Assembly: GCF_000003855.2 (NCBI RefSeq)
Contig: NW_003101679.1
Location: 2,993,558-3,057,557 of the forward strand
Length of the DNA stretch: 64,000 nt
DNA from: Blastomyces gilchristii SLH14081
Taxonomy: Eukaryota > Ascomycota > Eurotiomycetes > Onygenales > Ajellomycetaceae
Direction: 5' to 3'
The notes under the pieces are model-generated. The model did no database searches, was not told the origin of the DNA, and saw only the letters and a program-made list of their open reading frames with translations. Position numbers and translations under genes: made by a program. Shown piece by piece: positions 60,454 to 64,000 of this stretch (positions are counted from its first letter, which is position 1; each line of letters begins with the position of its first letter).

Positions 60454-60958
60454 TAGACTGATCATCAGAATCATGAATTTCACATTTAATCTCATTTGAT
60501 CTGATCTCATACATTTCTTAGTGTGAATTCTACTGGAACTAATCATTAAAAAAACATGCAAAGTGACTATATATCAAATCTCAAAATGAGACCATGACTT
60601 AGAAAAAATAAGAAAGTGATCTCATTTGATCTCATTTACTCTCATTCTTGGCATAAAGTTACTATTTTTAGACATTTTAAGGTTTTTTTAGCCTATTTTT
60701 AATTTTTTAAAAAGTAACACTTTTTGATAACACTTAAATGAGATTTAAAGTCATTTAAAGCAATAAAAATAATTTAAATTGAGAAGTGGAAATTATGATC
60801 TCATTTGAAAAGTGTAATAACAGTAGACAGTCAGTCTCACTGAGACAGTATGAAATCACTATATAATCTTAAAACCGTGTAATGGGATCAGTTGAATTGG
60901 TAATGAGACTATCAAATATTCTGATCCTGGTCTCAAACACGGTCACACAGTCAGTCTA
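60454..60958 (-). mobile_element. hAT MITE m6
   Basis: 505 bp, minus orientation, duplication 'gttttata' (60446-60453) and 'gttttgta' (60959-60966), one G/A difference. Confidence 0.92.
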
Positions 60959-60966
60959 GTTTTGTA

Positions 60967-61769
60967 TAAGAATCTATTATTATAATACAGAATAACTTTT
61001 CTAGAGCTTTTTTAATATTGATCAGACTGACAGAGTAGATTACTATATAATTCTGCTATCAGTGATCTTGTCAGCAACTTCATGAGAAGTTCTTTCAGAG
61101 TATTTTATATGTGTTAGCAGAGATCTATGTTAGATTTATAGTCTTATGAATATCATTCTCATAAACTCAATTATTATTAGAGAATATTAAACTTCTGTTT
61201 CAAGTATTCAATAAGATGTCTTATTCAGATAGTTAGACAAGTTCTAATATAAAATTATAGTCAAGATTATTAAGTTTATATATATAAGTATCTTTATATT
61301 GATGTTCTCTGACATCTATATTTAGTTTTATTATGTAATAAATGTAAACATCTTTTGAATTATTAAATTCTATGAGAAGTTGAGATCTTGATAAGAACAT
61401 ATACTGAAGAATACAGTGTCTTATAACTGAAGATTTAATTATTGTATAGTGACATAGACTGCTGTCTATTATGACTTTCATATTATATATGTTATTCATC
61501 ACAGTAGATATAAGAATTATATTTATTATTATTTTCTCTTTTAATTATTATTATCTAATCTCTTTAAGCATCTGCTTGTGAGTTTGAGCAGAAGCTAATC
61601 TTTTCCCTGTTTCATCAAAGTGTCTTTCATAGTTATCTTTTCAAATCTTTCTCTAATGTAATGTGATAGTATAGACTGACACTGATTCTTTCTTTGAATA
61701 AGAAGATATGTAGATCAGTACTGATTCTTCTCTTAAGTGAGAAATATATAGACTGATCAGCAGTTGAAA
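60967..61769 (-). pseudogene. Gyp-A copy 3 protease relic
   Basis: On the minus strand 61233-61502 is open for 89 codons. 'VIIDSSLCHYTIIKSS' holds the protease active-site position (D-S-G with Gly now Ser), followed by 'YIYKLNNLDYNFILELV'. It is the longest unbroken protease segment of the three Gyp-A copies. The N gap follows to the right. Confidence 0.7.
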
Positions 61770-61869
61770 NNNNNNNNNNNNNNNNNNNNNNNNNNNNNNN
61801 NNNNNNNNNNNNNNNNNNNNNNNNNNNNNNNNNNNNNNNNNNNNNNNNNNNNNNNNNNNNNNNNNNNNN
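61770..61869. other. Assembly gap (100 N)
   Basis: Exactly 100 undetermined bases in the gag region of Gyp-A copy 3; a scaffold gap of nominal length. The corresponding part of copy 2 lies near 54900-55070. Confidence 1.
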
Positions 61870-61975
61870 CCACCTATTTAAGTCTACTTAATTCATGATA
61901 CCTGCATTACCGAGGGCTTTGATACAGATGTATAAGTGACTGAGATATAATATCTTCTACTGTTATTCTGTATAC

Positions 61976-62347
61976 TATTATTATTATTATTATTCTTTCA
62001 TTATACTCATATGCAAGCGGAGCTTATGATGAGTCCTTGCGTGATGTTAAATACAGGTCAAGTGTTAATTATACAGGAGGAAATACAGGTGTTGAGACCA
62101 CATCAAGATAACAAGAACATAGGAAAATACAAAGAAGTAACAATTAGATACATACGATAATAACTTTCCAGCTCAGAAACATAGAGCAATTCATTGAAGT
62201 GATTTGTACACCTCTGTATTTATTAGAAACCTGAGATGGTTGAGTTTCAGATTTAATATATCCCCTGCGGGTTTCGAACTCACACACCTTGGTTTCCCAC
62301 GCCAAGGCACTACCGGGTGGCCGCATTAATCATTCGGCCACTGGGGC
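61976..62347 (-). mobile_element. SINE-B copy 3
   Basis: 372 bp, flanks 'ttattctgtatac' (61963-61975) and 'ttattatgtatac' (62348-62360), one mismatch. Least decayed head: 'gccccagtggccgaatg' with A box 'ggccgaatgattaatgcgg' and B box 'gagttcgaaaccc' (minus strand). The bases 'gcccc' and 'gggg' can form the acceptor-like stem. Sits in the gag region of Gyp-A copy 3. Confidence 0.9.
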
Positions 62348-63917
62348 TTATTATGTATACTCTTAAGCTTAGTAAGATGATTATTCAATGTTCAGAGTTG
62401 TATGCAGAAAACTTTATAAGTCAGATCTTCATCTACACTTATAAGAACTTGTAAGAGATTAAAAGTTAGTATTCTCTTAAGCATGCTAATCTTCATTTAA
62501 TTCTTTCAAGATTGACTACCTACTTCTATAATCTTGATATTGAAGTCAGAGATAAATATTATAAGAGAAGTATTTCTCTGTTAAGTACTCTGTAATCAAT
62601 CTAATACCTTCTGCTGCATAGCAGTGTCTCTGAACAGAATATCAAGATATCTGATAATATTATCAGATATATATAACACTGATTTATATGTCTTTATTTA
62701 TAAATACAACTTCTGTTTCATGTGATTCTTCAATTAATCATTGATATATCTATCTTAATTAATTAATAAACTAATAGCATCTTCATCTATACTTAGTTTT
62801 ACAAGTATATTCAATCTTCATGACAGATAGAGAGTGAGATCAGAAGTATTAAATTATGCAGAAGCATCTAGATATTTCTTCAGTACTTATATTATATTCA
62901 TTTCTGATTCAGTCAGTGTTAAAATTATCTGTGTAGAGGTTTCTTATTAAGTTAATTATTCAATTTCCTCATATTAATGTTATTAATTCACATGCATATC
63001 AGCTATCTGTTGTTGTTGTAATTTTAACAATACTCAGAGTAGACTGACCGTGTGACCGTGTCTGGGACCAGGACCAGAATTTTTGATAGTCTCATTGTCA
63101 ATTCGACAGATCCCATTACACAGTTCTAACATTAGATAGTAGTCTCATACTGTCTCAGTGGGACTTACTGTCTACTCTTATCACATTTTCCAAATGAGAC
63201 CATGATTTCCACTTCTCAATTTAAATTATTTTTATTGCTTTAAATGGCTTTAAATCTCCTTTGAGTGTTACCAAAAAGCATTACTTTTTAAAAAATTAAA
63301 AATAGTCTAAAAAAAACCTTAAAATGTCTAAAAATAGTAACTTTATGTTAAGAATGAGACTAAATGGGACCAAATGAGACCACTTTCTCATTTTTTTCAA
63401 GTCATGGTTTCATTTTGAGATCTGATATATAGTCACTTTGCATGTTTATTTAATGATTAGTCCCAGCGGGATTCACACCAAGAAATGTATGAGATCAGAC
63501 CAAATGGGACTAAACATGAAATTCATGGTTCCAGCGGCCAGTCTAACTCAGAGTCACTGTGATACTGTGTCTATACTTGTATTCAAGAGTTCTTTCATAT
63601 TATCAGTAGACATAGTTATATCATTTATTGAATGTATAATATCTACGTTTGAGAGTTCTTCAGAATCAGAAGAAGTATAATTATATGAATATCTTATACA
63701 TCTAAGATGTCAGAACTTCTAGATCTTTCACTGACATTCTCTTTGTAAGATCTTATTACAGAGTCAGAATAACTGATAAGTAAGCTTCTATTTAAAGACT
63801 CAGTATTCACTTAACTAATTATTTATTTCTCTATTTCTTATATATTATTACATATTCAGATATCTTCTTCTCAATGAATAATCATTTCTAATGAGAAGAT
63901 AATGAATATTTTTCAAG
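62348..63917 (-). pseudogene. Gyp-A copy 3 gag/leader region, split by MITE m7
   Basis: Complement of Gyp-A copies 1 (173-1064) and 2 (53819-54800). Short broken frames only; no knuckle read. On the minus strand the primer-binding site TGAAAAATATT (63905-63915) lies two bases inside the LTR end. Confidence 0.7.
63040..63545 (+). mobile_element. hAT MITE m7, little decayed
   Basis: 506 bp, perfect duplication 'actcagag' (63032-63039, 63546-63553). It keeps 'gaccgtgtgaccgtgtctgg' at the left end and several GG/CC pairs, so it is one of the youngest copies. Confidence 0.93.
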
Positions 63918-64000
63918 TGTAAAAGACCTACACTGAATAGATCAGTATTAAGATTGTAAGAAGCCTGCGCTGAATAGATTAGTATAATATATAGGTCTTA
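63918..64000 (-). repeat. 5' LTR of Gyp-A copy 3 (partial)
   Basis: On the minus strand it ends 'ctttTACA' with the edge at 63918. It has an extra tandem copy of a ~38-bp unit with 'gaatagat.agtat' not seen in the other LTRs. The rest lies beyond the window. Confidence 0.85.

Larger units (their letters stand above)
39907..64000 (-). mobile_element. Gyp-A copy 3, minus strand, dismembered by nested insertions
   Basis: One element whose pieces are 39907-40355, 40864-41167, 51635-52984, 59166-60453, 60959-62347 and 62348-63917, plus an LTR running off the window at 63918-64000. Each junction is validated: removing the inserted element and one copy of its target duplication restores sequence collinear with Gyp-A copies 1 and 2. 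Order from right to left is 5' LTR, primer site, gag region, protease, RT, RNase H, integrase, chromodomain, 3' LTR. It is the oldest layer in the right half of the window. A 100-base N gap lies in its gag region. Confidence 0.85.

Overview
The window is a repeat-filled, AT-rich block of nuclear DNA from a filamentous ascomycete (Pezizomycotina). Evidence is the mix of Ty3/gypsy chromoviruses, Ty1/copia, a Tad-type LINE with an RNase H domain, tRNA-derived SINEs and hAT elements, all carrying repeat-induced (RIP-like) C-to-T / G-to-A decay. A small GC-balanced island holds the relic of a protein family I associate with Eurotiomycetes/Onygenales; that placement is a guess (Blastomyces-like low-GC isochores fit). 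No intact protein-coding gene is visible.

Layout. 1-12253: a Ty3/gypsy element (Gyp-A copy 1, +) carrying a 5.8 kb hAT transposon (1065-7953), which itself carries a 1.07 kb tRNA-headed SINE (6023-7094); a LINE 3' end lies at the left edge. 12254-20690: decayed gag-like sequence, a minus-strand LINE piece joined to a SINE tail, the integrase-chromodomain end of a second gypsy family (Gyp-B), an unresolved stretch, another LINE piece and two 0.5 kb hAT MITEs. 20691-24418: GC-balanced island with two or three broken host genes. 24419-29475: an internally deleted copia element (TSD gaaat) with a 1.3 kb insert in its 3' LTR. 29653-35704: a minus-strand chromovirus (Gyp-C, 181-bp LTRs, TSD aattg) holding a MITE. 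35710-38263: continuation of the island. 38276-39451: a SINE split by a LINE.

39907 to beyond 64000 is one minus-strand Gyp-A element (copy 3) blown apart by later insertions: a MITE (40356-40863), a LINE (41168-51634, TSD tcttctatctta) that itself holds a SINE and a second 5.8 kb hAT, a second Gyp-A element in opposite orientation (52985-59165, TSD cttgt, with a MITE in its 5' LTR), two more MITEs and another SINE. A 100-base N gap lies at 61770-61869.

How the parts work together. The LINE supplies a 3' end and (TAA)n tail that both SINE families share wholly or at the terminus, so it is the probable driver of both. The 5.8 kb hAT, which keeps transposase C-terminal fragments, shares both termini and the 8-bp target duplication with seven ~506-bp MITEs, so it is their probable autonomous partner. 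Gyp-A carries a Tf1/sushi-type self-priming signature: an 11-nt LTR segment is exactly complementary to the primer-binding site, and the pairing co-varies between two copies. The copia element has a primer site matching the anticodon half of initiator Met tRNA. Decay is strongest in long repeats; the short SINEs and element edges next to unique DNA keep GC.
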